Positions 52,504-61,522 are shown, counted from the stretch's first letter. The stretch: 64,000 bases of DNA from an uncultured Sutterella sp. (GCA_900543805.1 UQTE01000001.1:186001-250000); one strand, 5' to 3'. The notes: a model not told the origin generated them from the letters alone. Numbers and translations are program-made.

Positions 52504-55014
52504 TCAGCGGGCGGGCGTCTTGTCCGCGTCGACGGTCTTGTCGTCCGCGGTCTTCTTGGCGATCGCGTCGTTGAGCGCGTCGACGATCCCCTTGGCGAGG
52601 GCGTCGCGGTCGAGCCCCGCCGCCGAGACGCGGCCGTTTTCGTACTTGAGGTCGTTCAAGGTGATGCGGGCGTTCAGGACCTTGTTCACCTTCCCCGCCT
52701 GCTTTTCAAGTCCCCTCTTGCCCGTGAGCGCTCCGAAGATCGAAGCGATCTCAGCGACCTTTTCAATCTGCTTCGTTTCCTTGGTGCCGGGCTTTTCGAT
52801 GACGAGCGTCTTCACCGCCACGCGAAGCGGATCCTTCGTGTCGACGTCCATCCCCGTGAGGCGAAGCCCGTTCAAGGTCGCAAGCGACTTGTTGCCCGCG
52901 TCGACGAGGTCGAACTTGGTGAGCGACGCGTCGCCCTTCCACTCGACAACCGGCGTGTCCTTCTGCATGGCAAGCGCCAGATCTCCGGCGACATTGAGGG
53001 TGCCCGACTTTGCGCCGTAGCCCGCGAACTTTCTCGCGAGCGGCGAGAAGGGCGAGAGCTGCAGATTCTTCGTCGTGAGCGCGAGGTTCGCGGCGACCGG
53101 ATTGGCGCCCGCCTTCCCCTTGACAGACAAAGACCCGCCCGCCACGTTGGCGGAGAGCGAAAGGTCGCCCCGATTATCCTTCGCGGACGAGAACTTCTCG
53201 GCGGACACCTGAAGCTTCGAGACCGAAATCGCGGTCTGGGGCGAGGTCGTCTGATCCTTGTAGTTGACCGTGGCGTTGCGAAGCGTCGCCTTGCCGAGCG
53301 ACCAGTTCCAGGGAGCCGCGGCGTTCGCCTCCGCGACCTTTTCGGTCTTGGGCGCGGCTTCCTTCTTGTCGGCGGTGTCGCCGCCGACGAAGGGGAGGTT
53401 GAGGCCCGACTTCGTGTTCCGGAGATTCACCATGACGGTGTCAAAGAGCACCGTGTCGACGGCGACGTTCTTCTTCGCAAGGTCGAAGGCGCTCACGGCC
53501 ACGTTGGCGTTCTTGAGCGACAAGAGCGTGTCGAGGCGGTTCTTCACCGTGAGCCGCGTAAGCGTCAAGTTGCCGCTTGCGGTCGTGTTCGCCTCGTCGT
53601 GACGGGCGTTGACCGTGAAGTTCGCAAGCCCCGCGACGTCAAGGCCCGTTGCGTTCTGCACGTAGCCCGCCGCCTGACGGAAGTTGATCTTGTCCCCGGA
53701 GAGGCTCGCCGCCACCTTGAGGGGCGAAAGCGACACCGTGCCCTTGAGGTTGGTCGTGCCGTCGAGCACCCGCGCCGAGAGCGCAAAGCCCGCGGGTGCA
53801 GCCCCTTCGGCCGACGTAAGTTTCGTGAGATCGGCCTTGAGGTTCGAGACCGTCATGTTGACGGCCGGACGGACCTTGCCGTCGTGCCAGGTGATCGTGC
53901 CGTTTCGCACCGAGAGGGTGCCGAGCGACCAGGCCCAGGGCGCGGAAGAAGCCCCGGCGCTCTGCGAAGCGGCTTCCTTCGGAGCCACTTCGTTCGACGA
54001 GGCGGCGGTCGCCGCGAGGACGCCGTCACCCATCGTGAGGTTGGCCTTCGGGCTTTCGATCGCGACGGTGTTGATGTCGATTCTCTGTCCGATCGGGTCG
54101 ATTTCCTTGGCGTCGACCGTGAGCGACTTGGCGCTCAAAAGGAGAGCGTCCTTCCCCGCGACGCGCTGCTCGACGAGCACGTCGTCAAGCCCCACCTTCC
54201 CCGAGACGAGCAGCTGCGCGGGGTTGCCCCCCGTGGGATTGCGGAAGACAAGCGAAAGGTCGCTCGTGAGAAGCCCCTTTTGCAGGTGGGCGGGCGCCGT
54301 GCGCAAAGCCGGCACAAGCTGCAGGAGCGGCACGACGTCGAGTTTCGAGACGTTGAGGCGAAGCTGCGCCTCGAGCGACTGCCCGAAGGGGCGGGTCGAA
54401 CCCGTCGCGACGATCGGCGTGCCGTTGAGTTTGAGCGAAAGCTTCGGCGTCACGATGCTTTCGCGTTCGGCGGGAAGCGTGCTCACGAATGGCAAAGCAA
54501 GCGTCAGGTCCTCGATTTTCTGGTCGATCCCGCGCGTCTTGTCGACAAAGCGAAGCGACGTGTCCGAAACGTTCACGTTGTAGACCGCGAAGGCGGGTAG
54601 CGCGGAGTCGGCCGCCGTTTCGGCGGGTGCGTCCTTGGACTCGTACTTTTCGGCTTCCTTGAGGTTTTCGTCCGACCAGGTGAGCGTGCCGTGCAGGCCC
54701 TTGACGGTCACCTCCTCGATGACGGGCGCCATGTTGGTGATCGTGGAGCCGCTTGCGTCCACCGCGAATTCGTCGAGCGTGAGAAAGTACCCCGCGCCCT
54801 CCTGACTCTTGATGGAGAGCCCCTCCAATTCAAAGCGCCAGGTCCAGGGATTGAAGCGGATGTCCTTCACCGCGACGGTGCGGCCGAGTTCGGTGCTGCC
54901 GAAGCGCTCGAGCACGGTTCTCGCGACGTAGGGGACGCCGAAGTAGCCGAGGCCCGCGTAGAGCGCGACGCCTACGGCGACGGTGATGCCGGAAACTTTC
55001 AGAAATTTGGACAT
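52504..55014 (-). CDS. AsmA-like protein with DUF748-type repeats
   Basis: Large envelope protein of 836 residues from the ATG at 55014 (MSKFLKVSGITVAVGVALYAG). One N-terminal membrane helix (about 8-30) anchors it, and the rest would lie in the periplasm. Right after the helix comes GRTVAVKDIRFNPWTWRFELEGLSI, the typical opening of DUF748/AsmA-like proteins, and the body is repeated beta-strand segments (for example WSLGTLSVRNGTITWHDGK and WSLGKATLRNATVNYKDQ). AsmA-like proteins are thought to form grooves carrying phospholipids to the outer membrane; assigning that role here is inference. Transcribed alone. Confidence 0.82.
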   Translation of the reverse strand: MSKFLKVSGITVAVGVALYAGLGYFGVPYVARTVLERFGSTELGRTVAVKDIRFNPWTWRFELEGLSIKSQEGAGYFLTLDEFAVDASGSTITNMAPVIEEVTVKGLHGTLTWSDENLKEAEKYESKDAPAETAADSALPAFAVYNVNVSDTSLRFVDKTRGIDQKIEDLTLALPFVSTLPAERESIVTPKLSLKLNGTPIVATGSTRPFGQSLEAQLRLNVSKLDVVPLLQLVPALRTAPAHLQKGLLTSDLSLVFRNPTGGNPAQLLVSGKVGLDDVLVEQRVAGKDALLLSAKSLTVDAKEIDPIGQRIDINTVAIESPKANLTMGDGVLAATAASSNEVAPKEAASQSAGASSAPWAWSLGTLSVRNGTITWHDGKVRPAVNMTVSNLKADLTKLTSAEGAAPAGFALSARVLDGTTNLKGTVSLSPLKVAASLSGDKINFRQAAGYVQNATGLDVAGLANFTVNARHDEANTTASGNLTLTRLTVKNRLDTLLSLKNANVAVSAFDLAKKNVAVDTVLFDTVMVNLRNTKSGLNLPFVGGDTADKKEAAPKTEKVAEANAAAPWNWSLGKATLRNATVNYKDQTTSPQTAISVSKLQVSAEKFSSAKDNRGDLSLSANVAGGSLSVKGKAGANPVAANLALTTKNLQLSPFSPLARKFAGYGAKSGTLNVAGDLALAMQKDTPVVEWKGDASLTKFDLVDAGNKSLATLNGLRLTGMDVDTKDPLRVAVKTLVIEKPGTKETKQIEKVAEIASIFGALTGKRGLEKQAGKVNKVLNARITLNDLKYENGRVSAAGLDRDALAKGIVDALNDAIAKKTADDKTVDADKTPAR

Positions 55015-55160
55015 GTTGTCGAGAGGCCCGTAAAGAAGCCGAAGAAAAGAGGGAACCTTTGTTCTCATTATTATCGCCCTGATGAACGGGTAGGCGGAAA
55101 GAGAAAAAACTTTCCCGGTTCAAACGTGACGAAACGTGTCGAAATTTTGTCTCCGGCGGC

Positions 55161-55191
55161 TTGACCTTCAAGTTTCTTGAAGGTGTGTAAT
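55161..55191 (+). promoter_or_regulatory. MerR-family-type promoter/operator of zntA
   Basis: TTGACC -35 (55161-55166) and TGTAAT -10 (55186-55191) are separated by 19 bp, the long spacer typical of MerR-regulated promoters. The spacer is filled by a perfect palindrome ACCTTCAAG-TTT-CTTGAAGGT (55164-55184), like CueR/ZntR/CadR operators. Transcription would start about 45 bp before zntA. Confidence 0.85.
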
Positions 55192-55241
55192 GCCCTCAAC
55201 AGTGAAAAATCATTTCGAAGGAAACGACTCGGAGAGTTTTG

Positions 55242-58028
55242 ATGATCACCGTTTTGTCCGTTAAGGAAATGTGTTGTCCCGTCGAAGGACGGGCCGTGGA
55301 GAAGGCTCTGCGCGCGATGGAGGGCGTCGAGGAGATTCTCTTTGACTATGCGGCGCGCACCGTGCGCGTGACGCACGGGACCGTCGCCGTCGAAGCGCTC
55401 GTGCGCGAAGTGGAAAAGCTCGGCATGACCGCGTGTGTTTCGGAGGCGGCCAAGAGCGAAGCCCCGGCGATTTCGATCCGCGTCCCGGAAATGGACTGCC
55501 CCGTCGAAGCGGCGCAGATTGAAAAGGCCTTCTCGGCCGCGGGATTGCCCAAGGCGACCTTTGACACCGAAAGGCGCGTCGTGCGCGTGGCGGCCTCCTT
55601 TGAAGCCGCGAAGGCGGCGATCGAGTCCTGCGGCTACCGCGCCGAGCTGCTTCGCGAGCCGTCGGGACGAATCGTCTTCAAGGTGCCCGACATGGACTGT
55701 CCCGTCGAGGTGGCCGAAATCCAAAAGGCGCTCAAAAAGCGCGGCATCGAAGGGGCCGAATGCGATACCGAAGCCCGCACCGTGACGCTTTCGGGCGACG
55801 AAGCGACGGCGAAGACCGTGAAGGAAGCGATCGAATCCTGCGGGTACGAGGCCGAACGCATCCGGACGTCGTCGGGACGAATCGTCTTCAAGGTGCCCGA
55901 CATGGACTGCCCCGTCGAGGTGGCCGAAATCCAGAAGGCGCTCAAGAAGTGCGGGATCGAAGGCGCGGAATGCAACACCGAAAGCCGTACGGTGACGATT
56001 GCGGGCGACGAAGCGACGGCCGAGGCCGTCAAGGCCGCGATCGAATCCTGCGGCTATGAAGCGATCCGCGTGGAGGTGAAGCGCAAGGCGGCCGCTCCCG
56101 AAGCCGATCCCATTCCCTGGGGGCGCTACATCACGGCGCTCGTCATCGGGCTTCTTTCGGAAGCGGTCGAGCTTTGGTCGCACTATGCGGCCGAGAGCCT
56201 CCCCGTAAGCGTCGAAACCGCGTCGTGGGCATCGATCGTCTTCGCCTTGATCGCCATCGCCTTGGCCGGTCTCGCCACCTTCCGAAGCGGTCTCACCGCG
56301 CTTCGGCACGGCAACCTCAACATGAACGCGCTCATGAGCGTCGCGGTGGTGGGGGGCGTGCTGATCGGCGCCTGGCCCGAAGCCGCCATGGTGATGACGC
56401 TCTTTCAGATTTCCGAATCGATCGAACAGCTCGCCATGAACCGCGCGCGCAATTCGATCCGCGATCTGATGAGCGTTGCGCCCGAAAAGGCCATGGTGCG
56501 CCAAGCCGACGGCCGCTACGTCGAAGAAGCCGTGGCCGAGGTGCTGCCGGGCGCCGTCGTGCGCGTGTCGCCGGGCGACCGCGTGCCTTTGGACGGCAAG
56601 ATTTTGAAGGGCGCGACGTCGCTGGACGAATCCATGGTGACGGGCGAGGGACTCCCCGCCGAAAAGGGAGAAAACGCGACCGTCTGGGCGGGAACCGTGA
56701 ACCTCACGGCCACGATCGAAGTGCTCGTCACGGCGGCCGCGACCGACAGTCTTACGGCGCGCATCATCGACGCCGTCGAAAACGCGCAGTCCGCGAAGTC
56801 TCCGGTGCAGCGCTTCGTCGACCGCTTCGCGACGATTTATACGCCGCTCGTCTTCGTCGTGGCCCTGGTCGTCGCGATCGTTCCGCCGCTTTTCTTCGGC
56901 GACTGGGGCGGTTGGTTCTACAAGGCGCTTTGCCTCCTCGTCATCGCCTGCCCCTGCGCACTCGTGATCTCCACCCCGGTCACGGTGGTCTCGGGCCTTG
57001 CGACGGCCACGCGCTGCGGCCTTCTCGTGAAGGGCGGCTTGTACCTTGAAGAAGCCCGGAAACTGCGCTTCGTCGGGCTCGACAAGACGGGCACGCTCAC
57101 GAAGGGCGAGCCCGCGGTCGCGGACGTCTTCTATCCGGACGACTTTGATCACGCGTCGGCCGACCGCATGGCGGCGAGCCTCGCCGCCATGAACAAGCAC
57201 CCGCTCTCTCAAGCGATCGTGCGTTGGGCCGACAAGAAGGGAATCGAACCGCAGGCGGTCGAAGGTTTCTCGGCCCTGCCTGGAAGCGGCGTGACGGGCC
57301 GCGTCGGAAGCGGCACGCTCTGGCTCGTGAACGAGCGCACGCTCGACAAAATGGGCGTTCTGACGCCCGACGTGCACGAAGCCTTCGTGCGCTATGCCGA
57401 AGCCGGCATGTCGACCGTGGCGCTTGCCGACCGGTTCGGCGTGCGGGCGGTCTTCGGACTCGCCGACACGGTGAAGGATGACGCCGCCGAAGGTCTTCGT
57501 CAGTTGCGCGCCGTGGGCCTCACGCCGCGGCTTCTGACGGGCGACACGCCGGCCGCCGCGAAGGCGCTCGCCAAGGAACTCGGTCTCGAAGACGTCCGTG
57601 CGGGACTCTTGCCTGACGACAAGCTTCGTGAAATTGAAGCCATGCAGAAGGAAGGCCTCACCGCCATGGTGGGCGACGGCATCAACGACGCCCCGGCCCT
57701 TGCGCGCTCCGACATCGGCATCGCCATGGGCGTGCGCGGCACGGACAGCGCGATCGAAGCGGCCCACGTCGCGGTGATGGACGACAAGATCGGCTCGATC
57801 GCGACGCTTGTGCGGCTCTCGCGCATCACGCATGCGGTGCTCGTCGAAAACATCACGATCGCGCTCGGCATCAAGTTCCTTTTTGCAGCCCTCGCGCTCT
57901 TCGGGATGGCCTCGATGTGGATGGCGGTCTTCGCCGACGTCGGCACCTGCCTCATCGTCGTCGCCAACGGCATGCGCATGCTCCGCATGAAACCGCGGCT
58001 GGACGCGATGGCGAAAAACGCGGTCTGA
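55242..58028 (+). CDS. zntA: Zn/Cd/Pb-transporting P1B-type ATPase with four N-terminal HMA domains
   Basis: Inner-membrane ATPase exporting divalent soft metals. From the ATG at 55242 (a TTG at 55239 is less likely) the 928-residue protein has four tandem HMA modules whose metal loops read CCPVE (Cys11, Cys12), DCPVE (Cys86), DCPVE (Cys153) and DCPVE (Cys223). The ATPase follows: CPC metal site (570-572), phosphorylation motif DKTGTLT (Asp614), GDGINDAP. In the last helices ALGIKF and AVFADVG are the Lys and Asp/Gly features of the Zn/Cd/Pb (P1B-2) group. Usual relatives have one or two HMA domains. Domains 3 and 4 arise from a 210-bp duplication. A MerR-type promoter precedes it. Confidence 0.95.
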   Translation: MITVLSVKEMCCPVEGRAVEKALRAMEGVEEILFDYAARTVRVTHGTVAVEALVREVEKLGMTACVSEAAKSEAPAISIRVPEMDCPVEAAQIEKAFSAAGLPKATFDTERRVVRVAASFEAAKAAIESCGYRAELLREPSGRIVFKVPDMDCPVEVAEIQKALKKRGIEGAECDTEARTVTLSGDEATAKTVKEAIESCGYEAERIRTSSGRIVFKVPDMDCPVEVAEIQKALKKCGIEGAECNTESRTVTIAGDEATAEAVKAAIESCGYEAIRVEVKRKAAAPEADPIPWGRYITALVIGLLSEAVELWSHYAAESLPVSVETASWASIVFALIAIALAGLATFRSGLTALRHGNLNMNALMSVAVVGGVLIGAWPEAAMVMTLFQISESIEQLAMNRARNSIRDLMSVAPEKAMVRQADGRYVEEAVAEVLPGAVVRVSPGDRVPLDGKILKGATSLDESMVTGEGLPAEKGENATVWAGTVNLTATIEVLVTAAATDSLTARIIDAVENAQSAKSPVQRFVDRFATIYTPLVFVVALVVAIVPPLFFGDWGGWFYKALCLLVIACPCALVISTPVTVVSGLATATRCGLLVKGGLYLEEARKLRFVGLDKTGTLTKGEPAVADVFYPDDFDHASADRMAASLAAMNKHPLSQAIVRWADKKGIEPQAVEGFSALPGSGVTGRVGSGTLWLVNERTLDKMGVLTPDVHEAFVRYAEAGMSTVALADRFGVRAVFGLADTVKDDAAEGLRQLRAVGLTPRLLTGDTPAAAKALAKELGLEDVRAGLLPDDKLREIEAMQKEGLTAMVGDGINDAPALARSDIGIAMGVRGTDSAIEAAHVAVMDDKIGSIATLVRLSRITHAVLVENITIALGIKFLFAALALFGMASMWMAVFADVGTCLIVVANGMRMLRMKPRLDAMAKNAV
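55661..56080 (+). repeat. 210-bp tandem duplication encoding HMA domains 3 and 4
   Basis: Copies 55661-55870 and 55871-56080 are in register (70 codons). The first 40 bases are identical and most of the rest matches, with differences concentrated after the metal-binding loop. It marks a recent in-frame domain duplication inside zntA. Confidence 0.9.
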
Positions 58029-58037
58029 GGGCTACAC

Positions 58038-58064
58038 TTTCCTTTCGAAGAATTCGAAAGGAAA
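58038..58064 (+). promoter_or_regulatory. Perfect 12-bp hairpin in front of the DnaQ-like gene
   Basis: TTTCCTTTCGAA-GAA-TTCGAAAGGAAA lies between zntA and the exonuclease start. Its 3' arm contains AAAGGA, the likely ribosome-binding site 9 nt before the ATG, so the fold could hide that site. It may instead be a zntA 3'-end structure. Confidence 0.55.
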
Positions 58065-58072
58065 CCTACGGC

Positions 58073-58618
58073 ATGACCGATCAACGCTTCGCCCGACGCC
58101 CCCGCATCTGTTTCGACACGGAAACGACGGGTCTCTACTGGCGATCGGGCGACCGGGTGTGTGAAATCGGGGCGGTGCGTCTCGACGAAGACTTCCGCCC
58201 CGTCGCCCGTTTTCACAGCTACGTGAATCCGCAGCGTCCGATGAGCGAGGGCGCCTATCGGGTGCACGGGCTCTCGGACGCCTTCCTCGCCGAAGCACCC
58301 GTCTTCGCCGACATCGCGGCGGATTTTCTCGCCTTTACGCAAGGAGCGGAACTCATCGCCCACAACGCGGTCTTCGACGTGGGTTTCGTCAACAACGAGC
58401 TTTCGATCGCGGGCTTTCCGTCGCTCGAAGAAAACGGCTGCACGGCGCTCTGCACGCTCACGCTTTCCCGAATGCTCTATCCGGGCATCCGCCATTCCCT
58501 CACGGACCTTTGCCGATACTTCGGCATCGACGACTCCCGGCGCGTGAAGCACGGGGCGCTTCTCGACGCGGAGCTTCTGGCGGAGGTCACAAAAAAGCTC
58601 CTCACGCGCGGCGCGTAA
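58073..58618 (+). CDS. DnaQ-like 3'-5' exonuclease (short form)
   Basis: DEDDh exonuclease of 181 residues. The catalytic blocks are FDTETTGLYW (Exo I), LIAHNAVFDVGFVNNEL (Exo II) and VKHGALLDAELLAEV (Exo III with His and Asp). This covers the catalytic domain of the DNA polymerase III epsilon subunit, but the chain stops where the clamp- and polymerase-binding tail of full-length epsilon (about 60 residues) would begin. It may be a short epsilon or an accessory exonuclease. It follows zntA by 44 bp after a strong hairpin. Its 3' end doubles as the DedA gene's terminator. Confidence 0.85.
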   Translation: MTDQRFARRPRICFDTETTGLYWRSGDRVCEIGAVRLDEDFRPVARFHSYVNPQRPMSEGAYRVHGLSDAFLAEAPVFADIAADFLAFTQGAELIAHNAVFDVGFVNNELSIAGFPSLEENGCTALCTLTLSRMLYPGIRHSLTDLCRYFGIDDSRRVKHGALLDAELLAEVTKKLLTRGA

Positions 58619-58624
58619 GGAGCT
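58591..58624 (-). terminator. Terminator of the DedA gene embedded in the dnaQ-like 3' end
   Basis: On the minus strand AGCTCCTtACGCGC / GCGCGTgAGGAGCT is followed by T6. The stem covers the last codons and stop of the convergent exonuclease gene. Confidence 0.8.
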
Positions 58625-58647
58625 CGTTCCCGGATTCCCCGCAGGAA

Positions 58648-59322
58648 TCACTTGTTTTCGAGGGCCGCCTTCTTGGCGGCCTGATGCTTTTGCAGGGCCT
58701 TCCAGGCGAGGCCCACGAGGACGGGGCCGAGAATGGCGGCGACGATGCCGAGAAGAAGAATGAGGGAGAGGTTGTTCTTGATGAAGGGGATGTTGCCGAA
58801 GAGGTAGCCCGCCCCCACGATCGAGACGGCCCAGAGGACGGCGCCCGCACCGCTGAAGAGTTCGAAGCGAAGCCCGTTCATGCGGGCCGCGCCCGCGATG
58901 AGGGGTGCGAAGGCGCGCACGATCGGTACGAAGCGGGCGAGAAGAATGGTCTTGCCGCCGTGCTTCACGTAGAAGTCGTGGGCCGTGGAGAGCTTCTTCG
59001 GATTGATCCAGGAGACGCTTCCGTCGTAGATCTTGTTGCCGAGCCATTTCCCGGTGGCGTAGCCGACGGAATTCCCGAAGATGGCGCCGAGCGTCACGGC
59101 GAGCATGATGATCCAGGGACTGGCGGTGCCCGACGCCGCCACGGTGCCCGCGACGAAGAGAAGCGAGTCGCCCGGGAGGAAGGACATGATCACGAAGCCC
59201 GTTTCAAGGAAGAAGATCAGAAACATCGCGACGTAGATGAGCGTGCCGTAGTCCGTGGCGAGCGAGACGAGAAAGTGATCCGCGTTGGTGAAGAGATCGA
59301 CGATAAGACCGAAGATGTCCAT
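58648..59322 (-). CDS. DedA-family membrane protein
   Basis: Inner-membrane protein of the DedA/SNARE-associated family; members scramble undecaprenyl phosphate or phosphatidylethanolamine. From the ATG at 59322 the 224-residue protein has four or more membrane helices with the family motifs FLETGFVIMSFLPGDSLLF and ARFVPIVRAFAPLIAGAARM (re-entrant loop and the essential Arg). GNSVGYATGKWLG is also present. A longer frame to 59475 would cover the mutL promoter region and is rejected. Divergent from mutL. Confidence 0.93.
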   Translation of the reverse strand: MDIFGLIVDLFTNADHFLVSLATDYGTLIYVAMFLIFFLETGFVIMSFLPGDSLLFVAGTVAASGTASPWIIMLAVTLGAIFGNSVGYATGKWLGNKIYDGSVSWINPKKLSTAHDFYVKHGGKTILLARFVPIVRAFAPLIAGAARMNGLRFELFSGAGAVLWAVSIVGAGYLFGNIPFIKNNLSLILLLGIVAAILGPVLVGLAWKALQKHQAAKKAALENK

Positions 59323-59473
59323 GGTGTGTCGGTTGAAAAAGGGCCCTCGTCTCCCTCGGGTGAACGGCAGGGCTTCGGGATGCAAAATCGCAAATTGCCC
59401 TCTATCATACTGAATGCTTTCCCCGCATGGGGTGTAGAAAAAAATCAAAACCGTAACGGAAGTCAACGAGGGC

Positions 59474-61522
59474 ATGCAGGACAGTCAAACCCCCGAAAAG
59501 AAGGTGCGCCGCCCGATTGCGGCGCTTCCCAACGAATTGGTGAGCCAGATCGCGGCCGGCGAAGTGATCGAACGGCCCGCTTCGGTGGTGAAGGAGCTCG
59601 TGGAAAATTCGCTCGACGCGGGCGCCACCGACATCGAAGTCCGCGTGGACGGGGGCGGTCTCAAGCGCCTCGTCGTGACCGACAACGGCTCGGGGATCGC
59701 GAAGGACGACCTTCCGCTCGCCGTCATGCGGCACGCGACGAGCAAGATCCGCAACCTTCTCGAACTCGAAGAGGTGATGACGCTCGGCTTCCGAGGCGAA
59801 GCCTTGGCGAGCATCGACTCCGTTTCGGCCATGACGATCCGGAGCCGCACGCCGGAAGATTCGCACGCCTGGGAGTGGAAGGAAGGGCGCGTGACGCCCG
59901 CGGCCGGAAGTCCCGGAACCCGCATCGAAGTCTGCGACCTCTTCTACAAAACCCCCGCCCGACGCAAGTTCATGAAGTCGGACGCGACCGAAACGGCGCA
60001 TATCCTCACGCAGGTCGAGCGCCTGGCGCTCGCGCACCCCGAGGCGGGGTTCCGCGTCGTGGCAAACGGCCGCGACGTGCTGACGCTCCCGCCCCAGACG
60101 CCCGAAGCCCGCATCGCGGCAGTGCTTCCGAAGGAATTCCGGGAGAACTGTCGACCAGTGAACGCCCTTCGCGACGGCATTCGGCTGACGGGGCTCGTGG
60201 GCCTTCCCGTGATCGGCAAGGCCCGCACGCAGGACCAGTACTTTTTCGTGAACGGCCGCTTCGTGCGCGACAAGCTTCTCTCGCACGCCGTGCGCTCCGC
60301 CTATCAGGACGTGATGCACGGCCAGACGCAGCCCCTTTACTGTCTCTATCTCGAAATCGACCCGACGGCGGTCGACGTGAACGTGCACCCCACGAAGAGC
60401 GAAGTGCGCTTCGCCGAGGGGCAGCGCATCCACACTGCAGTCTCCTCGTCCGTCCGTGCGGCGCTCTCGTTCTCGGAAGCGACGCTGCCCGAAGGAGGAC
60501 TTCCCGAGCCCGAACGCGTTTTCGCGCCGGGAAGCGGCGCGAAGCGGGACTTTGAAACCCGCAAACCGATGCGCGAAGACCGTCCGCCCGTCGCAAACGC
60601 CATGCGGCTTTTCGGAGCGGACCTTGATACGGCGCTCGCCGCCGAGTCGGGACGGGCGCTGGAGGCGAAGACTCCGTTCCTCAACGACACGCTTTCCGAA
60701 GAAGAAAAGAGCGGCGCCGCCTTCACAGCGGGCGCTGTCGATTCGAACCGCTTCACCGCTTCGTCTTTGCAGACGCTCACCGAGCGCAACGGCTACGCGG
60801 TTTCGTCCGGGGCCGCGACGCCCGAAACGACTGCGGTCGAACCCGAACCGATCCCCGAAACCTTCCCCGCCGAAGGTTCGGGGGAGAAGGGGGGATTCGA
60901 ACCCACACTCGAGAATTTCGAAGCCGACCGTCCTTATTTCGGACGGGCCCTGGGGCAGGTGGCGGGCGTCTACGTTCTCGCCGAAAGAGAGGACGGGATC
61001 GTGGTGGTCGACATGCATGCGGCGGCCGAGCGCGTCACCTACGAGCGGCTCAAGAAGTCGCTTGACGCCAAGGACCTTCCCGTGCAGCCCTTCCTCATCG
61101 CGCAGGTCTTCCGCGTGACGCCCGCCGAGATCGCCACGATCGAAGCGCACAAGGAGGAGCTCCTCGCCTTCGGGATCGACGTGAGCGTGACGGGCGAAAA
61201 CGCCGCGGCGCTTCGCGCCGTGCCTGCGATCATCGCCGAAGCGCCCGCCGACAGTCTCGAGACGCTCGTCCATGAAATTCTCGACGAGCTCGAGAGTTTC
61301 GGCACTTCGGATCTTACCGAAGTGATGCGCAACAAGGTCCTCGCCACCGTCGCCTGTCACGGCTCGGTGCGGGCGAACCGCAAGCTTACGCTCCCCGAAA
61401 TCGACGCGCTCCTGCGCTCGATGGAGAAGACCGAACGGATCGATCAGTGCAATCACGGCCGGCCCACGTGGAAGCTTCTCACGACGGACGAACTCGACAA
61501 ACTTTTCCTGCGGGGACAGTGA
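59474..61522 (+). CDS. mutL: DNA mismatch repair protein MutL
   Basis: GHKL ATPase that couples MutS mismatch recognition to downstream strand removal. The 682 residues begin with ALPNELVSQIAAGEVIERP and have ATP-site motifs ELVENSLDAGAT, DNGSGI and GFRGEALASI, then VNGRFVRDKL and the VNVHPTKSEVRF block. A variable linker (about 370-485) leads to a C-terminal dimerisation domain with VVDMHAAAERVTYERL. The DQHA(X)2E(X)4E endonuclease motif seems absent (MHAAAER), as in methyl-directed systems. Its stop overlaps miaA (TGATG). Confidence 0.97.
   Translation: MQDSQTPEKKVRRPIAALPNELVSQIAAGEVIERPASVVKELVENSLDAGATDIEVRVDGGGLKRLVVTDNGSGIAKDDLPLAVMRHATSKIRNLLELEEVMTLGFRGEALASIDSVSAMTIRSRTPEDSHAWEWKEGRVTPAAGSPGTRIEVCDLFYKTPARRKFMKSDATETAHILTQVERLALAHPEAGFRVVANGRDVLTLPPQTPEARIAAVLPKEFRENCRPVNALRDGIRLTGLVGLPVIGKARTQDQYFFVNGRFVRDKLLSHAVRSAYQDVMHGQTQPLYCLYLEIDPTAVDVNVHPTKSEVRFAEGQRIHTAVSSSVRAALSFSEATLPEGGLPEPERVFAPGSGAKRDFETRKPMREDRPPVANAMRLFGADLDTALAAESGRALEAKTPFLNDTLSEEEKSGAAFTAGAVDSNRFTASSLQTLTERNGYAVSSGAATPETTAVEPEPIPETFPAEGSGEKGGFEPTLENFEADRPYFGRALGQVAGVYVLAEREDGIVVVDMHAAAERVTYERLKKSLDAKDLPVQPFLIAQVFRVTPAEIATIEAHKEELLAFGIDVSVTGENAAALRAVPAIIAEAPADSLETLVHEILDELESFGTSDLTEVMRNKVLATVACHGSVRANRKLTLPEIDALLRSMEKTERIDQCNHGRPTWKLLTTDELDKLFLRGQ

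Noticed and set aside
55071..57833. 920-codon open frame antisense to zntA
   Set aside because: Mirror of the repeated HMA and ATPase coding sequence; His/Arg-rich translation with its own apparent repeats only because zntA has repeats.
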